Source: CAWIJJ01 sp963836425
GTDB lineage: Bacteria > Acidobacteriota > Terriglobia > Bryobacterales > Bryobacteraceae
Length of the DNA stretch: 64,000 bases
Assembly (NCBI GenBank): GCA_963836425.1
Contig: CAWIJJ010000008.1
Location: 186,001-250,000 of the forward strand
Direction: 5' to 3'
Position 1 is the stretch's first letter. Each line of letters starts with the position of its first letter. Of this stretch, positions 35,359 through 44,798 are shown piece by piece. The translations under genes and the position numbers were made by a program. The notes beneath the pieces are model-generated. The model ran no database searches, had not been told where the DNA came from, and saw nothing but the letters and a program-made list of their open reading frames with translations.

Positions 35359-35909
35359 TACGCGAACACCTTCAAAATCAGATACAGCATCCCGGCAGCG
35401 AATCCCGCTCCGGCATTATATTCCTGGTTCTTCAGATACAGCTTCCACCGGAAAGGATTCGTCTTTTTTCGGCCGGGCACGCGCCAGCGCGGCCACAGCG
35501 CGGGGACCGTTTCCGCGTAACCCGCGAATTCGGGAAAGAGGCGGCGAAGGTGTTGCTCTTCGAGCTGGATCACGGGCAGGTACACCAGGAGAAAAACGGC
35601 GGCTGTGATGGCGGCGAGGAGCGGACTGCGCGCGGCGATGACCAGTCCGGAGGCGACCAGCAGCGTGCCGGCATAGAGGGGATTGCGCAAATGGGCATAG
35701 GGGCCGCCGGTGGCGAGGCTCTGATTCTTCGCGAGGCAACCTGCGGCCCACGCCCGCAGCGCGAGTCCGAGAAGCGAGACCGGCGCGCCGGCGGCGAGCG
35801 ACACGGCGGTTGGATTCGAGAACCAGGCAAAGATGATGGCGATGAGAAAACCGCTGGGGACGCGGAGGCGCGCGACGGCGTCGGCGTAGGGCTTGGGAAA
35901 CTGGATCAT
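35358..35909 (-). CDS. Membrane methyltransferase of the isoprenylcysteine carboxyl methyltransferase/PEMT-like family
   Basis: 183 residues with about four membrane helices and the family core SLATGGPYAHLRNPLYAGTLL, then LEEQHLRRLFPEFAGYAETVPALWPR, which binds S-adenosylmethionine and the lipid substrate in ICMT-like enzymes. The ATG at 35909 overlaps the heptosyltransferase stop by four bases; another ATG at 35921 is possible. Substrate unknown. Ends at an intrinsic terminator. Confidence 0.8.
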   Translation of the reverse strand: MIQFPKPYADAVARLRVPSGFLIAIIFAWFSNPTAVSLAAGAPVSLLGLALRAWAAGCLAKNQSLATGGPYAHLRNPLYAGTLLVASGLVIAARSPLLAAITAAVFLLVYLPVIQLEEQHLRRLFPEFAGYAETVPALWPRWRVPGRKKTNPFRWKLYLKNQEYNAGAGFAAGMLYLILKVFA

Positions 35910-36877
35910 CGGGCGGGACATCCGAGGGAAGCGCGCAGGGCGGCGAATACCTGGTCGGGCGAGACGGCGCGCATGGCCGGGTCGATTTCCGTGCCCCTCT
36001 TGTATGTGGTGGAGGCTTGGGCGCTTCGCAGCACGGTGAGAGTACCTCCATAGGGGCCATTGCGGGCAGGGTCGGTGGGACCGAAAATGGCAACGCCAGG
36101 TTTGCCGAGTGCGGCAGCAACGTGGAGAGGTCCGCTATCCACGCCCACCACGGCCGCGGCGCGGCGGGTGGCGAAGATCATTCCGGGAAGACTGGAATAG
36201 TGGGGCACCGCCTCCAGTACCTCGGAGAGGGCCGAGCCGGGCGGCCCATCGAGCACCAGGGGAATCCCGAGCTCCGTCTTCAAACGGCGGGCGAGAGCGC
36301 GGTAGTGCTCGAGCGGCCACTGTTTGGCGCGCCAGCCGGCGTAGGGCGAAGCAAGCACGAAATCTCCGGAGGGCAGCAGGGCTTCGGGACGTCCGGGGGG
36401 CAGGGGGAAGACCGGCGGACCGGAGCCCCCGCCGGCGGCGCGTGCCAGATCCAGGTTGCGTTCGACCACGTGGACTCCGGCTGCCGTGACCGCATCGGTG
36501 TAGAAGAGAGCGGCCGCGCGCTCGCGGACCTGGGAGCGGTGAAACCCGAAGATGCGGCGGGGGCTGGCGGCCCGGGCGGCTGCGGCCGACTTGAGGAGGC
36601 CCTGCAAATCCACCGCGAAGTCATAGCGTTGCGCGCGAAGATCGCCCAAGCTGCGCAGGAGGTTGCGCGCCGAGCCCCGGTGGAGCAAGGCCACCCGGTC
36701 CAGGTACGGATTGTCCTCGAGCAGGGGAGCCCAGCGCGGCTCGACGAGCCAGGTAAGGCGAGATTGCGGAAAGGCAGCTTTGAGCGAAGCGGCGGCGGGG
36801 AGGGCATGGATCACATCTCCCATTGCGCCGAGGCGCACGATGAGGATTCGGGGCGCGGGCTGGACGGAGCCGGACAT
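35906..36877 (-). CDS. GT9 family glycosyltransferase (heptosyltransferase I-like)
   Basis: 323 residues from ATG 36877 (MSGSVQPAPRILIVRLGAMGDVIHALPAAASL), the normal GT9 opening; 31 codons further upstream are an open but non-conserved extension. Donor-binding GVDSGPLHVAAALGKPGVAIFGPTDPARNGPYG is complete. GT9 enzymes add heptose or related sugars to lipopolysaccharide inner core at the cytoplasmic membrane face. It is translationally coupled to the ICMT-like gene and divergent from the DUF4384 cluster (92 bases between starts). Confidence 0.86.
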   Translation of the reverse strand: MSGSVQPAPRILIVRLGAMGDVIHALPAAASLKAAFPQSRLTWLVEPRWAPLLEDNPYLDRVALLHRGSARNLLRSLGDLRAQRYDFAVDLQGLLKSAAAARAASPRRIFGFHRSQVRERAAALFYTDAVTAAGVHVVERNLDLARAAGGGSGPPVFPLPPGRPEALLPSGDFVLASPYAGWRAKQWPLEHYRALARRLKTELGIPLVLDGPPGSALSEVLEAVPHYSSLPGMIFATRRAAAVVGVDSGPLHVAAALGKPGVAIFGPTDPARNGPYGGTLTVLRSAQASTTYKRGTEIDPAMRAVSPDQVFAALRASLGCPAR

Positions 36878-36969
36878 CGGAACAAACTGAGGATAACAGG
36901 CGGGACTAGTACCTGTGGCGTGCCGCGCGCCGACGCCGGTGATATGGTAGATCAAGAAGGAAGGGACCA

Positions 36970-37893
36970 ATGTCGCTTACCCCCGGTTTTGTGATTCGAC
37001 TCAGCGCTGCCGCGGGATTGCTCTCGCTGGCTGCGGCTCAAACCAGCAGCAAGCCGCAGTTCACGGCGCGGGAGCTGTTCTATAAAGCAGCGGAGGCGCC
37101 CAACGTTGCTTCTGCGAAACCGGCGGTTCCGTCGGCCAGGAAGAAATCTCCCCCCAAAGCTGACGAACGGATTGTTTCCGACGTGGGTGAAATTCCCGAG
37201 CCGCCGTCGCGTCCGGCGAACACATCCAACCCGCCGCGTAATGGGAACGCGAAGATCATCACCGCGATGGCGCAGACGGCGCCGGAACCGGTGAGCGGTC
37301 CGGCCCTCGGCTTGAAATACACGATTCTGAAGCTGGCGGGAGGGGATATGGTGGAGGTGCCCCCGTCCACGGTGTTCCATGCGGGCGACAAGATTCAATT
37401 CTCGGTGCAGACCAACGGGCCGGGATACCTGTATATCATCAGCCAGGGATCGAGCGGCACGTGGAAGCCGATGTTTCCTTCCGCGGACGTGGAGGACGGC
37501 AGCAACCGCGTGGACGGATGGGCCTCCTACACGATGCCGCCGAAGGCGCGGATGGTTTTCGATGAGCAACAGGGCACCGAAAAGATTTTCATTGTGCTTT
37601 CGCGCGAGCCGGAAGCGGATCTCGAGAAGCTGATTTATTCGCTGCAAGGCGGCAAGCCGGTTCCGGTTTCCGAGCCGGCAGGCAAACCGAAGCAGATGGT
37701 GACGTTTGCGAGCCTGAATATTCCCGACACGATGGTGGGGAGACTGCGGTCGGCTTACGCGCGCGATCTGATCATTGAAAAGGTCACTCCGCAAACTCCG
37801 GGAGAGCGCAAGGAGACGGCGGTTTATGTGGTGAACCCGACCGGCGGCAGCAATTCCCGCGTGGTTGCCGACCTCGCACTGGCACACGAATGA
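36970..37893 (+). CDS. Secreted DUF4384-type protein, first of the caspase cluster
   Basis: 307 residues, ATG at 36970 behind AAGGAAGGG. A signal peptide (residues ~8-24, IRLSAAAGLLSLAAAQ) is followed by a Pro/Lys-rich linker (to ~105) and a beta domain with FHAGDKIQFSVQTNGPGYLYIISQGSSG and WKPMFPS, typical of DUF4384. DUF4384 domains are often fused or adjacent to secreted caspase-like or kinase proteins; molecular function is unknown. The stop overlaps the next start (ATGATG). Confidence 0.8.
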   Translation: MSLTPGFVIRLSAAAGLLSLAAAQTSSKPQFTARELFYKAAEAPNVASAKPAVPSARKKSPPKADERIVSDVGEIPEPPSRPANTSNPPRNGNAKIITAMAQTAPEPVSGPALGLKYTILKLAGGDMVEVPPSTVFHAGDKIQFSVQTNGPGYLYIISQGSSGTWKPMFPSADVEDGSNRVDGWASYTMPPKARMVFDEQQGTEKIFIVLSREPEADLEKLIYSLQGGKPVPVSEPAGKPKQMVTFASLNIPDTMVGRLRSAYARDLIIEKVTPQTPGERKETAVYVVNPTGGSNSRVVADLALAHE

Positions 37894-38567
37894 TGCGCCG
37901 ACTGTTGACCGGCGCCTGCCTGGCCGCGCTGGCGTTTTCGCAGAGCCGGACGATGACGCAGGGCACGCACCGGATGGAAATCCTGCTGGAGCGGCTCGAC
38001 GGCCAAACGTGGCGAACCATCGATCCGGCGCTGGTGCTGGCGCAGGGCGACCGTGTGCGTTTCCGGTTCCGCACGAATTTCGACGGCTTTCTGTACGTGA
38101 CGAATCAGAATTCGTCCGGCAACTACGAACAGCTCTTTCCCCGCGCCGAGACCGGCCAGGAAAACCGGATTACGGGGGGCAAGGAGTACCAGGTGCCGGC
38201 CACCTCGGCGGCTTTCCGGATCGCGGGTCCGGCGGGGTTCGAGACGGTCTACTGGCTGGTGACGCCGGCCAAGGTGACGGAGACAGCGCCGCACGTAGTC
38301 GTTCCGCCCGGCTTCAAATCGAAGCCGATCACGCTGACGCCGCGGTGCGACGACGCGGTTCTGAAGGCGCGCGGCGATTGTATCGACAACTCGGCGGGAC
38401 CGAAACTGGTGCCGCGGGGATCCGACCTTCCCGGACCCCTTTCCGATGCTGCGGGACAAACGAGGCGGGACCTGCTTTTCCTACGCCAGCAGGACAAATC
38501 GGTCATCTCCTCGCCGGAGCCCCTGACGGGTCCGGTTATTTACGAGTTTCGGCTGGCCCACCGGTGA
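37890..38567 (+). CDS. Second secreted DUF4384-type protein
   Basis: 225 residues. Signal peptide (RRLLTGACLAALAFSQ) then a shorter DUF4384-like domain: LAQGDRVRFRFRTNFDGFLYVTNQNSSGNYEQLFP and VYWLVTPAK. It shares its core pattern with the upstream protein (G-D-x-I/V-x-F, G-Y/F-L-Y-V, Q-L/M-F-P), suggesting an old tandem duplication. Four C-terminal cysteine/acidic segments differ. It ends six bases before the caspase start. Confidence 0.78.
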   Translation: MMRRLLTGACLAALAFSQSRTMTQGTHRMEILLERLDGQTWRTIDPALVLAQGDRVRFRFRTNFDGFLYVTNQNSSGNYEQLFPRAETGQENRITGGKEYQVPATSAAFRIAGPAGFETVYWLVTPAKVTETAPHVVVPPGFKSKPITLTPRCDDAVLKARGDCIDNSAGPKLVPRGSDLPGPLSDAAGQTRRDLLFLRQQDKSVISSPEPLTGPVIYEFRLAHR

Positions 38568-38572
38568 TCGGC

Positions 38573-40633
38573 ATGAGATTGCGCATCAGTTTTCTTCTGG
38601 CCCTGGCTGGCATTGCGGCCGCCCAGCAACCGGCTCAACCGCCCAAGCAGACGCGTGACCTGAAGCTTGAAAAGCTGGGCGAGCCCGCGCCGCCCAAGGT
38701 CCCGACTATCCCGCGCAGCTATGCGGTGGTGGTCGGGATTTCCCGCTACGAGAATCTGCCCGAAAAGCTCCAGCTCGCATTCGCGGAGCGCGACGCGCAG
38801 GCGATCCACACAGTCCTGATCAGCCCGGAAGGCGGCAATTTCAAAGCCGAGAACGTGAAGCTGCTTTACGGAAGCAAGGCCACGCTGGCGGCCATCCGCC
38901 GGGAGATCGGAACCTGGCTGCCCTCGGTGGCGAAGCCGGGAGACCGGGTGCTGATCTATTTTGCCGGCCACGGATTCATCGACCAGGGCAAAGGCTACCT
39001 GGCGCCGTACGATTTCGACCTGGCTCACGTTTCCACCAGCGGCTATCCGATGGACGAACTGGGCGCGATCATGGGCGGGAAGATCCAGGCGACGAACAAG
39101 ATCCTGCTCACCGACGCCTGCCATAGCGGCGCGATTTCGCCGGAGGACACGGCCAGCCTGAACAAGAATCTGGCCACGTTGAACCAGTCGCTGTTTTCGC
39201 TGACGGCCAGCCGCGACCGGGAGCGTTCCTTCGAGAGCGCCGACCTCGAGGGCGGCCACGGCGTGTTCACGTACTACGTCGTGCGCGGCCTGGAAGGGGC
39301 GGCGGATAATTCCCCCAACGACGGCATTGTCACCGCCGACGAACTGGCCGACTACGTGCGGACGCAGGTGCGCGAGGCGACCGGAGGACAGCAGAATCCG
39401 ACGTCCGACCGCGGCAGCTTCGATTCGGAGATGCTGCTCTCCTACGTGCCTTCCAATGCGCCTCCGGCCAATCCCCCCGCGCCAAAATTCGGAACGTTCG
39501 TCTTCGAATCGAATATGGACGGGGTGGAGGTTTTCATCGACAACAAGTCCCACGGGGTGATTTCCAAGGCGAAACCGCTGACGGTTCCGGGACTGCCGCC
39601 GGGCGAGCACACGATCAAGGCGGTGCGCCAGGGCTACGAGCCGGACGGGCCGCGGCAGGAGACCGTCTACCCCGGACAGGATACGACGGTCAGCATCAAG
39701 ATTCTGATTCCGCGGAGACGGGCCAAGGCTGCCAGCGATGCGCTGGATAAAGGCATCGAACTGTACGTCAAGAATGTAGGCCAGAACTATGCGAAGGCCG
39801 CCGAATCGTTCGAGCGCGCGCTGGCGATGGACCCCACTTACAGTCAGGCGGCCTATTACCTGGGGCTGACCTATAACGCGATGTTCGAGCAGGAGAAGGC
39901 GGAAGCGAATTTCAAGAAAGCGCTCGATATCGACCCGGACTACCTGGAGGCGCGCGCGGCTTACGCCGGCATGCTGCTCGATATCGGGGGCGTGGATGAG
40001 TCGATCCGTCAGATCAACACGGTGCTGACGAGGAATCCGAATCACGCGGTGGCGCTGACGATGCTTTCCCAGGCGTACCGGAGAAAAGAACTGTATGCGG
40101 ACTCGATCGACGCGGCGCGTAAGGCGATCAGGCTAACACCGAACAATGCCGAGCCGTACCTTTGGATGGGGGACAGCCTGCGGCTGAGCGGAAAGTATGC
40201 CGAAGCGCAGCTGGCGTACCAGTCGTATCTCCGGTTGAGCGACTTCGACAGCAAGCTGGCCGGGCAGTTGAACTACTACGTGGTGGGGTACTTGATCGGT
40301 TTGGGAAAACGGAAGCGCGCGGGCACGCGGGATATCTGGAAAGAACTGCGGAGCACGGCCTATTTCGGGATCTGCGATTGCGAGCGGAAACGCAAGAACT
40401 ACGATGCGGCCATCCGCAATTGCCAGTTAGCGCTGACCTACGACGGCAAGGACCCCTTCTCGCATTACGCGCTGGGGCTGTCGTACATGAGTAAAGCGAA
40501 TATCACGGGCGTTGCGGAACTGGCTCCGGCGCTGAAGCATTTCCGCGAAACGATCGAACTGAACCCCGACATGGTCGAATCGGATTACGCGAGGAAGAAC
40601 ATCGAGACGATCCAGAAGGCGCTCAACCAGTGA
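38573..40633 (+). CDS. Secreted caspase (C14) - PEGA - TPR protein
   Basis: 686 residues from ATG 38573, which begins a signal peptide (MRLRISFLLALAGIAAAQQ). The open frame reaches back to 37865 but that part is antisense-like shadow of the DUF4384 gene. Residues ~45-300 are a caspase-like domain with the catalytic dyad His133 (YFAGHGF) and Cys183 (DACHSG). Residues ~304-382 are a PEGA domain (VFIDNKSHGVISKAKPL), and ~390-680 hold six or more TPR repeats. An intact dyad plus a signal peptide means an active cysteine protease acting outside the cytoplasm, with the TPRs as a docking surface. It is the core of the five-gene cluster. Confidence 0.9.
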   Translation: MRLRISFLLALAGIAAAQQPAQPPKQTRDLKLEKLGEPAPPKVPTIPRSYAVVVGISRYENLPEKLQLAFAERDAQAIHTVLISPEGGNFKAENVKLLYGSKATLAAIRREIGTWLPSVAKPGDRVLIYFAGHGFIDQGKGYLAPYDFDLAHVSTSGYPMDELGAIMGGKIQATNKILLTDACHSGAISPEDTASLNKNLATLNQSLFSLTASRDRERSFESADLEGGHGVFTYYVVRGLEGAADNSPNDGIVTADELADYVRTQVREATGGQQNPTSDRGSFDSEMLLSYVPSNAPPANPPAPKFGTFVFESNMDGVEVFIDNKSHGVISKAKPLTVPGLPPGEHTIKAVRQGYEPDGPRQETVYPGQDTTVSIKILIPRRRAKAASDALDKGIELYVKNVGQNYAKAAESFERALAMDPTYSQAAYYLGLTYNAMFEQEKAEANFKKALDIDPDYLEARAAYAGMLLDIGGVDESIRQINTVLTRNPNHAVALTMLSQAYRRKELYADSIDAARKAIRLTPNNAEPYLWMGDSLRLSGKYAEAQLAYQSYLRLSDFDSKLAGQLNYYVVGYLIGLGKRKRAGTRDIWKELRSTAYFGICDCERKRKNYDAAIRNCQLALTYDGKDPFSHYALGLSYMSKANITGVAELAPALKHFRETIELNPDMVESDYARKNIETIQKALNQ

Positions 40634-40639
40634 CGTCTC

Positions 40640-41056
40640 ATGTGGCGTAGTCTGCTGTTGCTGGTGTGTGGATCCCTCCTGCTGGGCCAATCCGGACCGG
40701 TGGAAAAGCTGCTCAAAGACTCCGAAGCCGCCTGGAATCGCGGCGATCTGGCGCAATTCGCTTCCTATTACGAAGATGCCCCGGAGACTACGTTTGTCGG
40801 CCGGGAGGTGACGCGGGGTGGGACTCATGCGATTCTGGAGCGCTACCGGCGCGGGTATCCGACACGGGAGCGGATGGGAACGCTGACGTTTTCCGAAATC
40901 GGGGTGCGGGGGCTCGGTGGGGAATATGCGCTGGCGACGGGCAAATGGTCGCTGGAGCGGACGTCGGCGGGCGGAGGTCCTGCATCGGGTCGATTCACCT
41001 TGGTTTTGAAAAAGACGGCGAAGGGATGGAAGATAATCCATGACCACTCGAGCTAG
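40640..41056 (+). CDS. Secreted NTF2-like (DUF4440/SnoaL-type) protein
   Basis: 138 residues with a signal peptide (WRSLLLLVCGSLLLGQ). The mature part is a cone-shaped NTF2-like fold: LLKDSEAAWNRGDLAQFASYYED, a family-typical opening, and the C-terminal FTLVLKKTAKGWKIIHDHSS. Such domains bind small ligands or act as modest enzymes; no active site can be named. It starts six bases after the caspase stop and overlaps the next gene. Confidence 0.8.
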   Translation: MWRSLLLLVCGSLLLGQSGPVEKLLKDSEAAWNRGDLAQFASYYEDAPETTFVGREVTRGGTHAILERYRRGYPTRERMGTLTFSEIGVRGLGGEYALATGKWSLERTSAGGGPASGRFTLVLKKTAKGWKIIHDHSS

Positions 41057-42021
41057 GGCGGCGGCCCTGGTGCTGACGTTGCTGCTGGGAACGTGTTGCA
41101 TCAACGGGGCTGATTCGTTTTTGAAACGGCCGCTGGTGGACGCGCACAACTGCTATCCGGAGAAGGGCGAGTGGGGGAACCGGATCGAACGGGCTTTGAG
41201 CGTAGGGTTTCCGGTGGGGATCGAACAGGATGTGGCCTGGTATGACGGCAAAGCGGTGGTGTCCCATACCGACAAGACTACCGGTGTGGAGCCCACGCTC
41301 AAGCAGTATTTCTTCGAGCGGGTGCGGCCCATCGTGGAACAGGCGCTGCGGGAAAACCACCGGGATCAGTGGCCGCTGATCGTGGTCCATTTCGATTTCA
41401 AGGACAACCGGCCGGCCCTTCTGAATGCAGGTTTGGGACCTGCTCGGGGAGTATCAGGACTGGATCACGACGGCCGAGAAGACGGCCGATCCGCGGCGGC
41501 TTTCGCCATTCGACGTAAAGCCTCTGCTGGTGTTGACCGAGAACCCGGACATCCAGGAGGAGATCTTTTATACCAGGCAGCCGGTGGGCAGCCGGATGAG
41601 GATTTTCGGGTCGGCGAACACGCTTCCGATCCCTTCGGAGCCCAAAGAGGAGCACGAACGGCTGATGGCCACCCTGCCTCCCGAACAACTGCTCTCAGCT
41701 CCGGCCACGAACTATCGCCGCTGGTGGAATCTGTCCTGGCATAACGTGGAGCTGAACGGGCAGAACGAAGCCGGGGATTGGACAGCGGCGGACGATCGCC
41801 GGCTGCGTGGCCTGGTGGATCACGCGCACAAACTCGGCTACTGGATCCGCTTCTACACCCTGGACGGTTTCGCGCCGGCGGAGAACAAGGGGTGGAGCCG
41901 GGGCTACAACTTCGGGACGCCGAAAGCCGCGGAGGAACGGTGGAAGGCGGCGATCGCGGCCGGGGTCGACTTGATCGCGTCGGATCAGTACGAGGAACTC
42001 GCGAAGGCGGTCAACCGGTAA
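41040..42021 (+). pseudogene. Secreted PLC-like (phosphatidylinositol-phosphodiesterase superfamily) protein, one frameshift
   Basis: Starts at ATG 41040 with a signal peptide (RAAALVLTLLLGTCCI). First frame: RPLVDAHNCYPEKGEWGNRIERALSVGFPVGIEQDVAWYDGKAVVSH, matching the first catalytic His and the acidic residues of PLC-like/GDPD TIM barrels, then IVVHFDFKDNRPALLN. At ~41426 one surplus base shifts the frame; the second (41425-42021) continues VWDLLGEYQDWITTAEK and ends with GVDLIASDQYEELAKAV, a standard barrel end. The corrected length is ~327 residues. Probably an exported phosphodiesterase. It ends 11 bases inside the convergent glnD end. Confidence 0.75.
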
Positions 42022-44443
42022 CGGCCTTTTCGAGTGCCTGGCCGAGCGTCGCCTGGGTGGCGGCATCGAGCTTCCGGCCGCCCACTGTGACGTAAAAAAC
42101 GTCGATGGCCTTGTGCGTCTGGGTGTCGATCAGGACTACTTCGATGTTGGCGCCGACGGCGGAGAGGGCGGACGCCAGATCGTACAGCAGGCCGGGCCGG
42201 TCTTCGGCGACGACTTCCACGAGCGTGGCGGAGGTGCCGGCCTCGGAGTTGAAGGTGACCTTTGCGGGCACCTGCGCTTTCCTGCTGGGAAGCCTCGGCC
42301 GTGGGCGGTTCCGCAGCAGATCGCGAACGTCCAGCTTGCCTGCCATGACGCGCTCCAAAGTGACGCGCAGCCGGTCCACCTCGGTAGCATTCAGGTCCAG
42401 GTTGCGGTTCGGATCGGCAAAGGTGAAGGTGTCGAGGATGAGCCCCTTGCGGTTCGCGAAGGCCTCCGCGCGGAGGATATTCAGGCCGAAGCTCGAGAGG
42501 GTGCCGGCGGCGGCGGCAAACAGGCCGGGGCGGTCGGTTGCGATCAGCGTCAATTCCCAGGCCGCTTCACGCCGGCGGACATCCACGGCCACGCCGCGTT
42601 TCCGGCTCTGCGCTTCGAGCGCCATGTGGTCCGAGATCTCGCTCTCGGTGTGGGTGCGCAGGTAGCGGGTGGGGAAGCCGCTCAGAAAATCGACGCGTTC
42701 GGGAGGGCCGGCCAGATCCGTCTCGATGCGCTCGGCGTCGAGCTCGCGGGTGAACTCGTTATAGACCATCAGGTAGAGTTGCCAGAGCTGCTCGGCGCGC
42801 CAGGCTGTCATGGTACCGGGATTGACCGCGCTGATGTCCGCATAAGTGAGCAGCGTGAGCAGCTTGAGCCGTTCCACGGTGCCCACCTGGTGGGCCACGT
42901 CCCGGATGGTCTGGGGGTCGAAAACGTCGCGCGAGAACATGGCGTTGGACAGGTCCAGGTGTCTCGCAATCAGGAACAGAACGTCGTCGCGCTCCGCCTG
43001 CGGCGTGCCGATGCGGAGCATGGCGTGTTCGGCGAGGACGCGCGAGGCCTCCACGTGTCCGGCCGCGGGCGAGCCTTTGCCGGAATCGTGAAACAGCAGG
43101 GCGAGCAGCAGCGTGGCACGGTTTTTCACCTCCTCCAGGAGGTCGCGGTAGGGCCGCTCGATGGCGCACAGGTTGCCGATCGCCACCAGGGTGTGTTCGT
43201 CCACCGTGTAGCGGTGAAAGAAGTCGCGGACCACCAGGCACTCGATCTGTTCGAGCTCGGGGAACAGAGCCGTGAGCAGGCCGGTATCGTGCATGCCGCG
43301 GAGGGCCAGCGGCGCATGCGGCAGCGAAAGGATCTCCTGGAGGACGCGCCACACAGGCTGCGCAGCGGCGTAGTGGGCGCGCAGCCGGTCCAGCCGGGCG
43401 GCCAGGCGCTGCTCGGCATCGAATGAGGGCCGGACGCCGTGGCGGGCGACAAATTCGAACAGGCGGAGGGAGAGGTCGGGATCGGACTCGAGATTCTGGG
43501 GAGCGCGGAACTGGATGCGGTCGCGGTGCACGCTGAAATCGGCATTGGCCAGGCGGGAACGCCAGTCGCGGAACTGGGAGAACAGCGAACTCGACTGTCC
43601 TTCGTTGGCTTCGAGGGTGCGGATGGCCGCGCGGTAGACGGTTCTCGCGTGGCGGAAGTATTCGCGCATCCAGTGGGCCGGGTCGGGCGCATGCCATTCC
43701 TCGGCGATCGAATCCTGCGCGTCGAATGTCAGGTTGTTGTTGTCACGGCCGGCCTGGCAATGGAGATGGCAGCGAAGGCGCGCGAGGTAGCGGAAGGACT
43801 GTTGCAGGTCCGGGGCGGGATCGGCCGTGCCGGCGCGGGTTTGATCGGAGGAGTTGATCTGCTGGAGCCAGCAGATCAACTGATAATCGCGGAGGCCGCC
43901 CGGAGTCTCCTTGACATCGGGCTCGAGGTGGTAAAACGTGCCGGCAAACTTGGCGTGCCGCTCCCGGGTGAGGCGGGCGAGATTGCGGACCAGGGTCTCG
44001 CGTTCGGCCTGGATGAATTTGGGCAGCCGGCGGGCGAGGTCCGCGTAAAGCGTACGGTCGCCGGCGAGGTATCGCTGATCCAGCAGGCTGACGTTCAGCT
44101 CCACGTTCTGATCGTGCACCTGGGCGCACTCGGCAGGGGTGCGTACGGACTGGCTCACGCGCATTCCGGCGTCCCAGAGTTTCTGGAGAAAAACGGAGAT
44201 GGTTTCCTTCGACGCCTGAGCCAGCCGCTCATTTTCAAACAGCAGCAGAATGTCGATATCCGAGTAGGGGAACAGGTGGCGGCGCCCATAACCGCCGACG
44301 GCCAGCAGGGCGATGCCGGGCTGGCGCAGCAAGGTCTCGGAGGCCTCGAGCACAAGCCCGTCCACCTGGTGAGTACGCTCGGCCAGAGCGGTGACGGCAT
44401 CCCCGGTTTCGAGAAAGCTAGAGGGCCGATTCGCCACGATCAT
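42011..44443 (-). CDS. glnD: [Protein-PII] uridylyltransferase / uridylyl-removing enzyme
   Basis: About 810 residues. The nucleotidyltransferase site is GGYGRRHLFPYSDIDILLL (near residues 48-66), followed by a GlnD-PII domain, an HD domain (LLFHDSGKGSPAAGH, with HDSGKG), and two C-terminal ACT domains that sense glutamine (WELTLIATDRPGLFA and LVEVVAEDRPGLLYDL). It modifies the T-loop tyrosine of PII according to glutamine level. ATG 44443 is chosen (26-base overlap with glnB); ATG 44473 is also open. It is third in the amt-glnB-glnD operon. Confidence 0.93.
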   Translation of the reverse strand: MIVANRPSSFLETGDAVTALAERTHQVDGLVLEASETLLRQPGIALLAVGGYGRRHLFPYSDIDILLLFENERLAQASKETISVFLQKLWDAGMRVSQSVRTPAECAQVHDQNVELNVSLLDQRYLAGDRTLYADLARRLPKFIQAERETLVRNLARLTRERHAKFAGTFYHLEPDVKETPGGLRDYQLICWLQQINSSDQTRAGTADPAPDLQQSFRYLARLRCHLHCQAGRDNNNLTFDAQDSIAEEWHAPDPAHWMREYFRHARTVYRAAIRTLEANEGQSSSLFSQFRDWRSRLANADFSVHRDRIQFRAPQNLESDPDLSLRLFEFVARHGVRPSFDAEQRLAARLDRLRAHYAAAQPVWRVLQEILSLPHAPLALRGMHDTGLLTALFPELEQIECLVVRDFFHRYTVDEHTLVAIGNLCAIERPYRDLLEEVKNRATLLLALLFHDSGKGSPAAGHVEASRVLAEHAMLRIGTPQAERDDVLFLIARHLDLSNAMFSRDVFDPQTIRDVAHQVGTVERLKLLTLLTYADISAVNPGTMTAWRAEQLWQLYLMVYNEFTRELDAERIETDLAGPPERVDFLSGFPTRYLRTHTESEISDHMALEAQSRKRGVAVDVRRREAAWELTLIATDRPGLFAAAAGTLSSFGLNILRAEAFANRKGLILDTFTFADPNRNLDLNATEVDRLRVTLERVMAGKLDVRDLLRNRPRPRLPSRKAQVPAKVTFNSEAGTSATLVEVVAEDRPGLLYDLASALSAVGANIEVVLIDTQTHKAIDVFYVTVGGRKLDAATQATLGQALEKAVTG

Positions 44444-44756
44444 CGTTCCGGATCCGAATGGCTTCAGCGACATCGTAGACGAAGATCTTGCCGTCGCCGA
44501 TCTTGCCGGTGCGGGCCGCCGATGCCAGGGCGCGAACGACCTCTTCGGAGCGGGCAGCGGGCACTACCATTTCGAGTTTGACCTTGGGCAGCAGGTCCAC
44601 GTTGTATTCCTGGCCGCGGTAGACCTCCTTGTGGCCCTTTTGGCGGCCGTGGCCGCGGACCTCGGTGATGGTCATGCCGTCGATGCCGATGGCTTTGAGC
44701 GATTCCTTGACTTCATCGAGCTTGAACGGTTGAATGATCGCTTCGATTTTCTTCAT
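44418..44756 (-). CDS. glnB: Nitrogen regulatory protein P-II
   Basis: 112 residues, full length. It opens MKKIEAIIQPFKLDEVKESL; the T-loop carries Tyr51 (YRGQEYNVD) for uridylylation, and GKIGDGKIFV forms the nucleotide/2-oxoglutarate site (B-loop). The pairing with amt (42 bases upstream) is typical of a GlnK-type protein that blocks the ammonium channel, and the GlnD modifier is encoded next. Confidence 0.95.
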   Translation of the reverse strand: MKKIEAIIQPFKLDEVKESLKAIGIDGMTITEVRGHGRQKGHKEVYRGQEYNVDLLPKVKLEMVVPAARSEEVVRALASAARTGKIGDGKIFVYDVAEAIRIRNDDRGESAL

Positions 44757-44798
44757 GTTTCTCCTTGAGACAATGTGGCAGCACTTGGGGACCGGACA

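Noticed and set aside
37865..38572. N-terminal extension of the caspase frame
   Set aside because: It overlaps the second DUF4384 gene out of frame and lacks protein-like composition; the signal peptide starts at 38573.
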